A DNA stretch of 64,000 nt from Clostridiales bacterium VE202-21 (lineage in GTDB: Bacteria; Bacillota; Clostridia; Lachnospirales; Lachnospiraceae), in the NCBI GenBank assembly GCA_000509105.1, contig BAIF02000118.1, forward strand, positions 1 through 64,000. The letters are read 5' to 3'. This document shows, one piece after another, positions 38,579 to 46,452 of this stretch (position 1 is its first letter; each line of letters begins with the position of its first letter). Made by a program: the position numbers and the translations under genes. Below the pieces are notes generated by a model that saw nothing but the letters and a program-made list of their open reading frames with translations, ran no database searches and was not told the DNA's origin.

Positions 38579-39115
38579 ATGAACACTATTGAATGTATTA
38601 AGGGTCGAAGAAGCATCCGCAAGTATAAGCCGGATCCCATTGACCATTCTTTGATTGATTCTATTGTTTCTGCAGCATCTTATTCTCCTTCCTGGAAAAA
38701 CACCCAGATTACCCGTTATATTGCAATTGAAGATTCTTCCATTATTGAAAAAATAACAGCTGATTTTACGCTTGAGCACAATGCGAATATTATCCGGCAG
38801 GCGCCCATGCTGATTGCGGTTACTTATCTGAAGGGAAGATCCGGTTTTGAGCGCGATGGCTCCTATACTACCCAAAAAGGAGACAGATGGCAGATGTTTG
38901 ACGCCGGAATTGCCACCCAGTCGTTCTGTCTGGCTGCAAAGGAGTACGGACTTGGCACCGTTATTATGGGGATATTCGATGAAGACGGTATTTCCGGGCT
39001 TCTGGAACTGCCTGAGGATCAGGAACTTGCAGCATTGATCGCCATCGGCTGGCCTGCCGATAATCCGGAAGCGCCCAAACGTAAATCTATAGAAGATTTA
39101 CTGCAATACAGATAG
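38579..39115 (+). CDS. nitroreductase family protein
   Basis: 178-aa FMN-dependent NAD(P)H oxidoreductase. N-terminal IKGRRSIRKYKPDPI (FMN phosphate contact), central APMLIAVTY, and C-terminal ELAALIAIGWPADNPEAPKRKS typical of the family. Homodimeric flavoprotein; the physiological acceptor is usually unknown. Has its own promoter 36 bp upstream. AGGGAGG precedes the ATG. Confidence 0.92.
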   Translation: MNTIECIKGRRSIRKYKPDPIDHSLIDSIVSAASYSPSWKNTQITRYIAIEDSSIIEKITADFTLEHNANIIRQAPMLIAVTYLKGRSGFERDGSYTTQKGDRWQMFDAGIATQSFCLAAKEYGLGTVIMGIFDEDGISGLLELPEDQELAALIAIGWPADNPEAPKRKSIEDLLQYR

Positions 39116-39154
39116 ATTAAGAATGCCCCTATTCGGCATATAAGGAGGTTATTT

Positions 39155-40075
39155 ATGAGACACTTAATGAGTCCTCTGGATTTTTCCATTGAGGAACTGG
39201 ACGAACTGCTTAGCCTGGCACAGGATATTGAGGCACATCCGGACAAATATGCCCATGCCTGCGATGGGAAAAAGCTTGCGACTTTATTTTACGAACCAAG
39301 TACACGTACAAGACTGAGCCATGAAGCGGCTATGCTGAACCTTGGCGGCAGCATCATGGGATTTTCATCCGCCGAATCAAGCTCGGCTGCGAAGGGGGAG
39401 AGCGTATCCGATACCATCAGAACGATCTCCTGTTATGCGGATATCTGCGCCATGCGGCATCCCAAGGAAGGCGCTCCAATGGTTGCCTGCCAGCATTCTT
39501 CGATCCCGGTAATCAACGCCGGTGACGGTGGACATCAGCATCCGACGCAGACGCTTACTGACCTGCTTACGATCTTAAACGTGAAAGGACGTCTGAACAA
39601 CATGACAATAGGGCTCTGCGGGGACTTAAAGTTCGGCCGTACCGTCCACTCCCTGATTCATGCATTAGTGCGTTATGAAGGAATCAGGTTTATTCTGATT
39701 TCTCCCGAAGAATTACGTCTACCCGATTACATGCGCCATGATGTGCTGGACAAGCAGAACATTCCTTATCAGGAAGTAGTCCGCCTGGATGATGCGATTC
39801 CTAAACTGGACATACTGTACATGACCAGGGTTCAGAAGGAGCGTTTCTTCAATGAAGAAGACTACGTACGAATGAAAGATTTCTATATACTGGATAAGAA
39901 AAAGATGCGTCTCGCACCGGAAGACATGTATGTACTTCATCCACTCCCAAGAGTGAATGAGATATCTGTTGAGGTGGATGACGATCCAAGGGCTGCTTAT
40001 TTCAGGCAGATGCAGTACGGAGTTTACGTGCGTATGGCGCTCATACTCACTCTGCTGGACATCCATGTGGATTAA
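39155..40075 (+). CDS. pyrB: aspartate carbamoyltransferase catalytic chain
   Basis: 306 aa. Carbamoyl-phosphate motif FYEPSTRTRLSHEAAM, the mobile-loop region GFSSAESSSAAKGES, HPTQTLTDLL, and the aspartate-binding LHPLPRVNEI. First committed step of pyrimidine synthesis: carbamoyl phosphate + aspartate to carbamoyl-aspartate. Followed by pyrI after 18 bp, so the holoenzyme is the regulated type. AAGGAGG before the ATG. No PyrR-type attenuator is visible in the 39-bp leader. Confidence 0.97.
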   Translation: MRHLMSPLDFSIEELDELLSLAQDIEAHPDKYAHACDGKKLATLFYEPSTRTRLSHEAAMLNLGGSIMGFSSAESSSAAKGESVSDTIRTISCYADICAMRHPKEGAPMVACQHSSIPVINAGDGGHQHPTQTLTDLLTILNVKGRLNNMTIGLCGDLKFGRTVHSLIHALVRYEGIRFILISPEELRLPDYMRHDVLDKQNIPYQEVVRLDDAIPKLDILYMTRVQKERFFNEEDYVRMKDFYILDKKKMRLAPEDMYVLHPLPRVNEISVEVDDDPRAAYFRQMQYGVYVRMALILTLLDIHVD

Positions 40076-40093
40076 AAAGAGGAGGTTATAACT

Positions 40094-40537
40094 ATGGTTA
40101 AAAATACTTTAAATGTCGGCCGTATCTCAGAAGGCTTTGTGCTCGACCATATCGAGGCCGGCAAAAGCATGGAAATATACAAATACTTACATCTCGATAA
40201 GCTCGACTGCTGTGTTGCCATCATCAAAAACGCGAAGAGCAGCAAGATGGGCAAAAAAGATATTATGAAAATCGAATGCCCGATCGACTTTATGGATCTG
40301 GACATTCTGGGCTTTATCGATCACAACATCACAGTCAACATCGTCCAGAACGAGGAAATTGTGGACAAGAAGCGCCTGACACTTCCAAAAGAGATCCGGA
40401 ATGTCATCCGTTGCAGAAACCCGCGTTGTATCACATCGATCGAGCAGGGGCTGGATCACGTCTTCGTCCTCACAGATGAGGAAAAGCAGATCTACCGCTG
40501 TAAGTACTGCGAAGAAAAATATACAGCAAAACAGTAA
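40094..40537 (+). CDS. pyrI: aspartate carbamoyltransferase regulatory chain
   Basis: 147 aa. The N-terminal allosteric domain (LNVGRISEGFVLDHIEAGKS) binds nucleotides. The C-terminal zinc domain has Cys107-x4-Cys112 and Cys136-x2-Cys139. Assembles with PyrB into the CTP/ATP-regulated enzyme. Two-gene pyrBI operon; other pyr genes are not in the window. Confidence 0.97.
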   Translation: MVKNTLNVGRISEGFVLDHIEAGKSMEIYKYLHLDKLDCCVAIIKNAKSSKMGKKDIMKIECPIDFMDLDILGFIDHNITVNIVQNEEIVDKKRLTLPKEIRNVIRCRNPRCITSIEQGLDHVFVLTDEEKQIYRCKYCEEKYTAKQ

Positions 40538-40567
40538 AAAAAATGCAAAGGGGTCTGACCCCTTTGC
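40538..40567. terminator. shared terminator containing GCAAAGGGGTCTGACCCC
   Basis: Hairpin 40545-40567 (9-bp GCAAAGGGG stem, TCTGA loop). On the minus strand it is followed by eight T, an ideal intrinsic terminator for the flavodoxin/MarR operon; on the plus strand it follows pyrI. The core AGGGGTCTGACCCCTTTG recurs at 46291-46308. Confidence 0.85.
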
Positions 40568-40572
40568 GCACC

Positions 40573-41115
40573 TTATTCAGAATATTCCAACAATTTGTTT
40601 ATATATTCTTTTTTGCTAAAATCGTATGAATGGGCCAGCATTTCTGCCATCATCTGTTCATCTTCTGTTTTATCGGCTTTTTTGTTCATCATCCCGGTGA
40701 ACATTTTCATCATAATTTTGTATTTCAGGCTCATTTTCTCGTAATTTAGACCGGACTGGAAATAGAATGTCCGAATCTTCTTTTTTTCCTCTGCTGTAAA
40801 ATTAGCATCCATTGCCCCCTTTATGATCTCTTCTGCCTCCATCGGGGTGGCGCCGGTTCCGAATACAATCAGTCTTAAATCCGGATAGTTTTTCATTTGT
40901 TCTTTGATCTTCTTTAACCCTTTGATCTTCCCTGCATAAAAGCCTCCCCCATAGATTACCGTCTGATAGTTCTCTGGCTTCCTGCTCTTCCACTCTTTTA
41001 TGTCCACGGCTTCACATTTTAATGCCTCCGCGATCCATCCTGCGTATTTTTTTGAAAATCCGGTTTCTGATGTATAAACGACTACTTTATTTTTTTCCTT
41101 ATATATGTCCATGTC
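40573..41115 (-). CDS. flavodoxin domain protein
   Basis: 180 aa. N-terminal KVVVYTSETGFSKKYAGWIAE is the phosphate-binding strand-loop of flavodoxins, followed by YGGGFYAGKIKGLKKI and LIVFGTGATP. Resembles protoporphyrinogen-oxidase-like HemG-type flavodoxins, but I assign only the domain. ATG 41115 lies inside the MarR gene end (17-bp overlap), with GGAGG upstream, so it is translationally coupled to the regulator. Expression is probably under the MarR operator at 41615-41654. Confidence 0.85.
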   Translation of the reverse strand, partial: DMDIYKEKNKVVVYTSETGFSKKYAGWIAEALKCEAVDIKEWKSRKPENYQTVIYGGGFYAGKIKGLKKIKEQMKNYPDLRLIVFGTGATPMEAEEIIKGAMDANFTAEEKKKIRTFYFQSGLNYEKMSLKYKIMMKMFTGMMNKKADKTEDEQMMAEMLAHSYDFSKKEYINKLLEYSE

Positions 41116-41593
41116 TATCCTCCACATATTTTTCTATCTCTGAAATATTCTCCTGCAGTTTCATGATTCCCTGATATAACACACTTGTTTCATCATCTGA
41201 AAAGCCACGAAACAAAAGTTCCAATATGCTTTGCTGCATTTCTCCGACACGATCCGTATATGCTTTCACTCTCTCATCCAAAACTATGCTTACGGCCCTG
41301 GAATCGCCCTCCCGACGCTCTAATCTGAGAAATCCTTTCTGCTCAAGGGAGTTGGCAATTTTCTTGACATTCTGCCTGGAACACCCCATTAGCCGGCCCA
41401 GATCGGTGAGCGACATAGGGCTTTCTGTGGTTCCCGCCATCGCCAGAAGCAGCCATTGCTTCATAGTGATTTCCTCGTCCAGTTTATCACAGGCTGTCTG
41501 CAGACGGTTCTGTATAATGAAAATGCTTGCAAAGATCCCCTTCCTTCTCATGATTTCACTATCTGCATATTCCTCTATTAATTGTTTTAATTG
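41099..41593 (-). CDS. MarR family transcriptional regulator
   Basis: 164 aa. Winged helix with LTDLGRLMGCSRQNVKKIANSLEQKGFLRLERREGDSRAVSIVL, broken here as LGRLMGCSRQNVKKIA (recognition helix) and RREGDSRAVS (wing). Flanking helices form the dimer. ATG 41593 is chosen for GAAGGAG 6 nt upstream. A 40-bp palindrome covers its promoter, giving a simple autoregulated regulator-flavodoxin operon. A redox or small-phenolic signal is plausible but not shown. Confidence 0.92.
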   Translation of the reverse strand, partial: QLKQLIEEYADSEIMRRKGIFASIFIIQNRLQTACDKLDEEITMKQWLLLAMAGTTESPMSLTDLGRLMGCSRQNVKKIANSLEQKGFLRLERREGDSRAVSIVLDERVKAYTDRVGEMQQSILELLFRGFSDDETSVLYQGIMKLQENISEIEKYVEDRHGHI

Positions 41594-41614
41594 CATTTTT
41601 ATCTCCTTCAAAAA

Positions 41615-41663
41615 GCGCAACAAGTTACTATTATAGTATAGTAACTTGTTGCGCTTTTGTCAA
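41615..41663 (-). promoter_or_regulatory. MarR-operon promoter with 40-bp palindromic operator
   Basis: On the minus strand: TTGACA (41658-41663), 17-bp spacer, TATACT (41635-41640). A perfect inverted repeat with 17-bp arms, GCGCAACAAGTTACTAT at 41615-41631 and 41638-41654, covers the spacer, the -10 and the start region. This is the expected geometry for repression by the MarR protein encoded directly downstream. Confidence 0.85.
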
Positions 41664-41810
41664 CTAGTATAAGACGATTTTAATACCTTACTGGTTCGGT
41701 GAGAGTGATTTTTCGAGAGTGCAGACGCAAAAACGCAGGCGTAGTGGGCGCTACGACCAGCTTCGCAGGCGCAGCAGGCTTCGCTGAGATTGGTTATTTT
41801 CTATGCCTCT

Positions 41811-42706
41811 TTATATGGGCGGCTCAACCTTAATCTTTACAAGTTCATTGGCCTTCACCAGCAGATTGTCTTTATATTGGCGATTGTGATATTTTTGTAT
41901 CTGTGTCTTTGTTATCCCCATCTGCTTAGCCACTTGCCCCGGCCCGGCTCCGTATGCAAACATGGACGTACCGCATGTGGTGCGGATCTTTTCTGCACTG
42001 TAAGCAGGAATCCCAGCCTTCTGTGTATATTTTTTCAACATCCGGCTGATATACATTTTATTTAAGGGGCCTCCGTTTCTGTTATAAAACAAATATTCCA
42101 TCGCCTTCCTCTCATTTATATAGCGTTCTAATATATCCGCCGCATCTTCCGGTATATAGCATACAGTCTCTCTTCCCTCAATATATGCAAACGTTCCATT
42201 ATCATAAACTGCCAGGCTGTCCGGCTTCAGGGACGCGATTTCATTGGAAGACAATCCGGCTCTATGGATCAGGGATATCATTGTATAGGCCATTAGATCC
42301 TCCTGCACAGTCTGATAGAGCGCATCCATATGTTCTACAGGAACCGAATGGACGAACTTCTCCTGTTGTTTGAGTTTCTTCAGCCATGGGTAAAAATAAT
42401 CTTCAAACGCTCTAGCAGTCCGAACTCCTCTTTATGATCTGCGGCATATGCAGCAAAAGAATGCAGCTCCCAAAACTTTTTGCACAAGGTACTCATACTC
42501 AGCTTACCTGCCGCTTCTTTTTGGCGCATATTTATATAATACAGTTCGACGTCCTTGCTGCTCATTTGAAAGAAATCTGTCATGCATACATTCTCACACT
42601 CCAAGATCTCCTTCAAATATGCCAATGCTGTATCCTGATTCTTAAAGTGTTCTGCAAATTCTATCCAGACAGCTTGTTCTGCTATATTGTTTGCTAGATC
42701 TGGCAT
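41811..42706 (-). CDS. degenerate tyrosine-recombinase-like protein (frameshifted)
   Basis: About 298 aa when restored. The N-terminal SAM-like core-binding domain contains LELYYINMRQKE-type phrases (KDVELYYINMRQKEAAGKLS). The C-terminal catalytic-fold domain holds MISLIHRAGLSSNEIASLK and AEKIRTTCGTSMFAYGAGPGQVAKQMG. The first catalytic Arg (normally GLRxSE) is replaced by Ser, and the HxLR box keeps only the Arg, so strand-transfer activity is doubtful. The frame breaks at AAA 42405-42407 (TTT on the coding strand); adding one T restores LLERFEDYFYPWLKKLKQQ. No att sites or mobile genes nearby. Confidence 0.72.
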
Positions 42707-42966
42707 GCCATCCCTCCCCCTTTCTTGTTTGTAACCGCGAAGCGGAATTTTGTTTATGTTACCAGTATACTTCCTACTGTAACATAATGCAATGTTTTAT
42801 TCTAGAAATAATGTCTGAATTCAGTTGTGCCCAAGCTTTCAGGATAAATCTCAAGATAAATAGAAAACCAGGAGAAACGTACCTGGCTAGATACTTTCAT
42901 CCTGGTTGAAAAACTTCATAAATCTTCTGTCCCGGAAAGCCTTACAGTTCCGATTCACTTATAGTC

Positions 42967-43998
42967 TTAACAGCTCTCTGCTATTTTATAAATCAGTGCT
43001 TCCGTATCTTCCCAGCCCAGACAAGGGTCTGTGATAGATTTTCCGTATTCCCTGTCGCATTCTATACTCTGGCATCCCTCCTGAAGGTAACTCTCAATCA
43101 TGACACCCTTGATCAATTTCTTCAGATCAGGATTGTAATTTCGGCTGTGCATCACTTCGCTTACGATTCTGATCTGCTCTTTGAACTGTTTATTTGAATT
43201 TGAATGGTTCGCATCGATCACTGCGGCCGGATTCTGGAGATCCTTTTTCCCATACATATCCAACAGCCTCACGAGATCTTCATAATGGTAGTTTGGAATA
43301 CATGTGCCATATTTGTCAACGCCGCCCCTTAAAATCACGTGGGCAAGGTCATTTCCATCTGTTGTCACGTCCATTCCCCGATAGATAAAGTTGTGGGAAT
43401 TCTGTGCGGCAATTACGGAATTCAGCATAACAGAAAAATCACCGCTGGTTGGATTTTTCATTCCAATCGGAATGTCCATACCGCTGGCCGTCAGGCGGTG
43501 CTGCTGATTCTCGACAGAACGGGCCCCGATCGCCTCGTAAGATAAAATATCGTCCAGGTAGCTCCTGTTTTCCGGGTACAGCATCTCATCGGCCGCAGTC
43601 AGTCCGCTCTCTTCTATCGTCCTGATATGCATTTTCCGGATCGCGATGATTCCCGCAAGAAGATCCGGCGCCTGGTCAGGCTCCGGCTGATGGAGCATTC
43701 CCTTGTACCCTTCTCCCGTCGTCCTTGGCTTGTTGGTATAAACCCGCGGGATCAGCACCAGTCTGTCTGATACTTTTTCATTGACCCGAGACAGCCTGCT
43801 CACGTACTCGCATACCGCATCTTCATTGTCCGCTGAACAGGGGCCAGCCAGGACAAGAAATTTATCTGATTTTCCGATAAAAACATCGCGGATTTCCTGG
43901 TCCCTTTTTTTCTTCAACGCTATGATCTTGTCCGACAGCGGATATTCCGCCTTCAAATCTGCCGGCAGCGGCAGCTCCGCATTTACTTTCATTCCCAT
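42967..43998 (-). CDS. 3-deoxy-7-phosphoheptulonate synthase (class I, AroF/G/H type)
   Basis: 343 aa. Condenses phosphoenolpyruvate and erythrose 4-phosphate, the first shikimate step. Motifs: LAGPCSADNEDAV, PRTTGEGYKGMLHQPEPD, KNPTSGDFSVMLNSV, IDANHSNSNKQF and a C-terminal MIESYLQEGCQ region. The length fits the E. coli-like feedback-regulated class. Monocistronic; complements pheA at 36.9 kb for aromatic amino acid supply. Confidence 0.95.
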   Translation of the reverse strand: MGMKVNAELPLPADLKAEYPLSDKIIALKKKRDQEIRDVFIGKSDKFLVLAGPCSADNEDAVCEYVSRLSRVNEKVSDRLVLIPRVYTNKPRTTGEGYKGMLHQPEPDQAPDLLAGIIAIRKMHIRTIEESGLTAADEMLYPENRSYLDDILSYEAIGARSVENQQHRLTASGMDIPIGMKNPTSGDFSVMLNSVIAAQNSHNFIYRGMDVTTDGNDLAHVILRGGVDKYGTCIPNYHYEDLVRLLDMYGKKDLQNPAAVIDANHSNSNKQFKEQIRIVSEVMHSRNYNPDLKKLIKGVMIESYLQEGCQSIECDREYGKSITDPCLGWEDTEALIYKIAESC

Positions 43999-44080
43999 TT
44001 CACTACCTGCTTTCTTATGGTATCTGGTCAGCCGTTATCATTAATCTAATTCACATGATCGTTGCAGCTTAAATTATTAC

Positions 44081-44437
44081 TGTGGTTAAGCAAGACGATA
44101 AGCCGGGTTATGTCGTTGGACAATCATCTATCTAGGCCTGATGTCGCCACCAGGCTCGAGCGACCTACCTAAAGCGTGACGGGCCGCCACGTGGCTTTTA
44201 TTCGGTCTTGCTTCGGATGGGGTTTACATGTGCCCTCTCTGTTACCAGCGAGGCGGTAGTCTCTTACACTGCCTTTCCACCCTTACCGGGGTTCCCCGGC
44301 GGTTTATTTCTGTTGCACTGGCCTTGGAGTCACCTCCACCGGACGTTATCCGGCATCCTGCCCTGTGAAGCCCGGACTTTCCTCGTCTGCAGCCTTTCAG
44401 CTCCCGCAGCCGCGATTGTCTGTCTTACTTAACACAG
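44081..44437 (-). ncRNA. rnpB: RNase P RNA
   Basis: On the minus strand: the conserved GAGGAAAGTCCGGGCT (about 44371-44386), the GGTAAGGGTGGAAAGGCAG region, AAACCCCATCC, and the 3' part CATAACCCGGCTTATCG, with matching ends AAGTAAGACAG / GTCTTGCTTA. Together these are diagnostic of the catalytic RNA that trims tRNA 5' ends. Ends are approximate to about 10 nt. Sits between the DAHP synthase gene and rnhA, all on the same strand. Confidence 0.95.
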
Positions 44438-44511
44438 TTGTATATTATACTATGAATTTTGATATCTGTCCAGAATCTATCCTCTAAAATTTTCTGCTGC
44501 TAAAGCCCTTC

Positions 44512-44541
44512 GTAACAGTTCAGGCAGGCCTGAACTGTTAC
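44512..44541 (-). repeat. hairpin at the end of rnhA
   Basis: Perfect 14-bp arms GTAACAGTTCAGGC (44512-44525) and complement (44528-44541) with a 2-nt loop, taking in the rnhA stop codon. No T-run follows on the minus strand, so it is either a 3'-protecting hairpin or a short palindromic repeat. Confidence 0.55.
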
Positions 44542-45011
44542 AGCCCTTCATCCACGATCAGGCCGCTGCCGTCTGCTGCCGTAGTGGCCAGTTCGTCGCA
44601 TCGCTCATTCTGCGGATGTCCGTCGTGTCCTTTTACCCAGTGGAATGTCACTCTGTGCTGCGATTTTGCGGCCAGAAGCCGTTTCCATAAATCCACATTT
44701 TTTACGGGTTCGTTCTTGCCTCTCTTCCAGCCTTTTTTGAGCCAGCTGTCCACCCAGTGCTGATTAAAAGCATCCACCACATATTTTGAATCGGAATAAA
44801 CAGCCACAGTACAGGGCCGGTTGAGCGCTTCCAGTCCGCTGATCACGGCCATCAGCTCCATCCGGTTATTTGTTGTCTTTACATACCCCTGCGACAGTTC
44901 CTTTGTGTGCAAAACACCCTTGCTGTCCACATATTCCAGGACGGCGCCATAGCCCCCCGGACCGTCCGGGTTTCCTCTTGCGGCACCGTCTGTAAATAAT
45001 TTTACCTGCAT
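44538..45011 (-). CDS. rnhA: ribonuclease HI
   Basis: 157 aa. Catalytic acids in LFTDGAARGNPDGPGGYG, NNRMELMAVISGLEAL, VYSDSKYVVDAF and NERCDELATTAA form the complete DEDD set. The basic handle WLKKGWKRGKNEPVKN is present. Cuts RNA in RNA-DNA hybrids during replication and R-loop removal. Encoded just upstream of rnpB on the same strand. Confidence 0.95.
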   Translation of the reverse strand: MQVKLFTDGAARGNPDGPGGYGAVLEYVDSKGVLHTKELSQGYVKTTNNRMELMAVISGLEALNRPCTVAVYSDSKYVVDAFNQHWVDSWLKKGWKRGKNEPVKNVDLWKRLLAAKSQHRVTFHWVKGHDGHPQNERCDELATTAADGSGLIVDEGL

Positions 45012-45056
45012 AATTTCCTATCACTCCATATTTTAGTCTGTTCTTCTGATCTGCCT

Positions 45057-45809
45057 TTATTTCGAAGGCTTCTCCTGCTGCATAGTATTCCTGACACTTC
45101 CCTTAGAGGACTTCTGCCTGCCTTTTTCCAGTTCAAACACCTGTCCTTCTTTTTCAATCCGGTATATTTTATCTGCATATTCCTCTGTATTCTTTTCCAG
45201 CGCAAGACGGTCAAATATCCCGTAATTGCCCCAGAAGTGCATGGCAAATACAGCCCGGGTCTCTGTACGTTTCATAAAGCAGTCCAGTCCCCAATAATAC
45301 TGCTCTCCAAGCCTGGGGTCAACAGGCACAAACGCCACATCAATCTTAACACCATGCAGTTTATTAATCTCATGCTGATAGTTCCGCCGCATCATGGTAT
45401 TGTAAGCCTTACTTTCTTCCTCCCAATGCCACCAGTTAAGATCTCCTGCATGATATAGAATGCTCCCGTCATACTCCACCAGAAATGCAACGCCTTCATC
45501 CGTAGAACGAAGCGTACGTATCTTGCAGCCATCCACAGTCCGCTCTTCATTAGGGCCTATATACATGACATCCCCGTCCCCATCGGGCTCTACATCGTTG
45601 GACAGGATAAAGTATACATCCGGCAGATACTCCCGCAGTTTAAAAATATCTTTTTTAAAATGATCGTAGTGGGCATGACTGACAAAAACATAAAACTTTT
45701 TCCCTGTATTCAGCTCTGGCAGATCTCCTTTGTAATAATCGAACAATAAATATGCTGTATCCAGCTCTACAAGAAATCCACTGTGGCTTAAATATGTAAT
45801 CCGTATCAT
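45057..45809 (-). CDS. MBL-fold metallo-hydrolase
   Basis: 250 aa. Metallo-beta-lactamase fold with the metal motif SHAHYDHF (HxHxDH) and a later GDLNWWHW metal histidine/aspartate region. N-terminus IRITYLSHSGFLVELD is typical of the UlaG-like/lactonase branch. The last ~30 residues are basic and low-complexity. Start overlaps the MogA-like gene stop by four bases, so the two are co-transcribed. Substrate unknown. Confidence 0.85.
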   Translation of the reverse strand: MIRITYLSHSGFLVELDTAYLLFDYYKGDLPELNTGKKFYVFVSHAHYDHFKKDIFKLREYLPDVYFILSNDVEPDGDGDVMYIGPNEERTVDGCKIRTLRSTDEGVAFLVEYDGSILYHAGDLNWWHWEEESKAYNTMMRRNYQHEINKLHGVKIDVAFVPVDPRLGEQYYWGLDCFMKRTETRAVFAMHFWGNYGIFDRLALEKNTEEYADKIYRIEKEGQVFELEKGRQKSSKGSVRNTMQQEKPSK

Positions 45810-46270
45810 AAACTCAGCATCTCCACAACATGTACTAATTCCGGCAGAATGTACTCCAGGCTCTCCTTCGCCGACTTTGCCCCCTCCGGCAGATTTACCA
45901 TCAGGGTATGGTTCCGGATCCCCGCCGCAGAGCGGTCCAGAATCGCTTTTTTCGAATAACGTATATTATAAGCGCGGATCGCCTCCGGAATTCCCGGAAG
46001 AAGCCTCTCTGAAACTTCTATCACCACGTCCGGCGCACAATCTCTTTTCCGTATTCCCGTTGCCCCGGTAGTCAAAATCAACTCCACTGCCCCCGTATCT
46101 GCCAGCCTCCTCAATACTGCCAGCGCCACCTTCTTATCCTCCGGCAGGACTCCCGACGCCTTCACCTCAAATCCCACCTGCTCCAACATGCGTTTCAATG
46201 CAGTCGCTGCGGCGCTGTCCTTTTTTGCTTTATATAAGCCTGTATTTAACGTAAAAATTGCTGCTTTCAT
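45806..46270 (-). CDS. MogA/MoaB-type molybdopterin-binding protein
   Basis: 154 aa. The molybdopterin-binding fold is indicated by ILTTGATGIRKRDCAPDVV, the glycine-rich nucleotide-contact loop, and LPGIPEAIR with DRSAAGIRNHTLMVNLPEG. MogA or MoaB adenylates molybdopterin before metal insertion. No other moco genes lie in the window, and the family also has members without that role. Followed directly by the MBL hydrolase gene. Confidence 0.85.
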   Translation of the reverse strand: MKAAIFTLNTGLYKAKKDSAAATALKRMLEQVGFEVKASGVLPEDKKVALAVLRRLADTGAVELILTTGATGIRKRDCAPDVVIEVSERLLPGIPEAIRAYNIRYSKKAILDRSAAGIRNHTLMVNLPEGAKSAKESLEYILPELVHVVEMLSL

Positions 46271-46290
46271 CTATTAGTACTCCTTTCCAT

Positions 46291-46308
46291 AGGGGTCTGA
46301 CCCCTTTG
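46291..46308. repeat. AGGGGTCTGACCCCTTTG repeat, second copy
   Basis: Same 18-base palindromic core as in the terminator at 40545-40567. Here it stands 20 bp upstream of the MogA-like gene start, without the T-run. Confidence 0.7.
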
Positions 46309-46336
46309 CTGTCTGTTTTCTGAATATTCGCAAAAT

Positions 46337-46364
46337 AAAGAGAATGGTTTTTACCATTCTCTTT
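46337..46364 (-). terminator. terminator of the amidohydrolase gene
   Basis: 12-bp perfect stem AAAGAGAATGGT / ACCATTCTCTTT with 4-nt loop; on the minus strand it is followed by ATTTTG. Located after the amidohydrolase stop. Confidence 0.8.
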
Positions 46365-46452
46365 ATTATACGTGCATTTCTTCTGTTAAGCAACATTTTT
46401 TCCTTTGTTATTTCTCGTCATCTCTTAACATACGCCATCAATTATCTGATAA

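Noticed and set aside
41665..41810. Possible short repeat or attachment site (CGCAGGCG, GCAGGC phrases) beside the recombinase gene
   Set aside because: The phrases are short and irregular, with no partner copy in the window.
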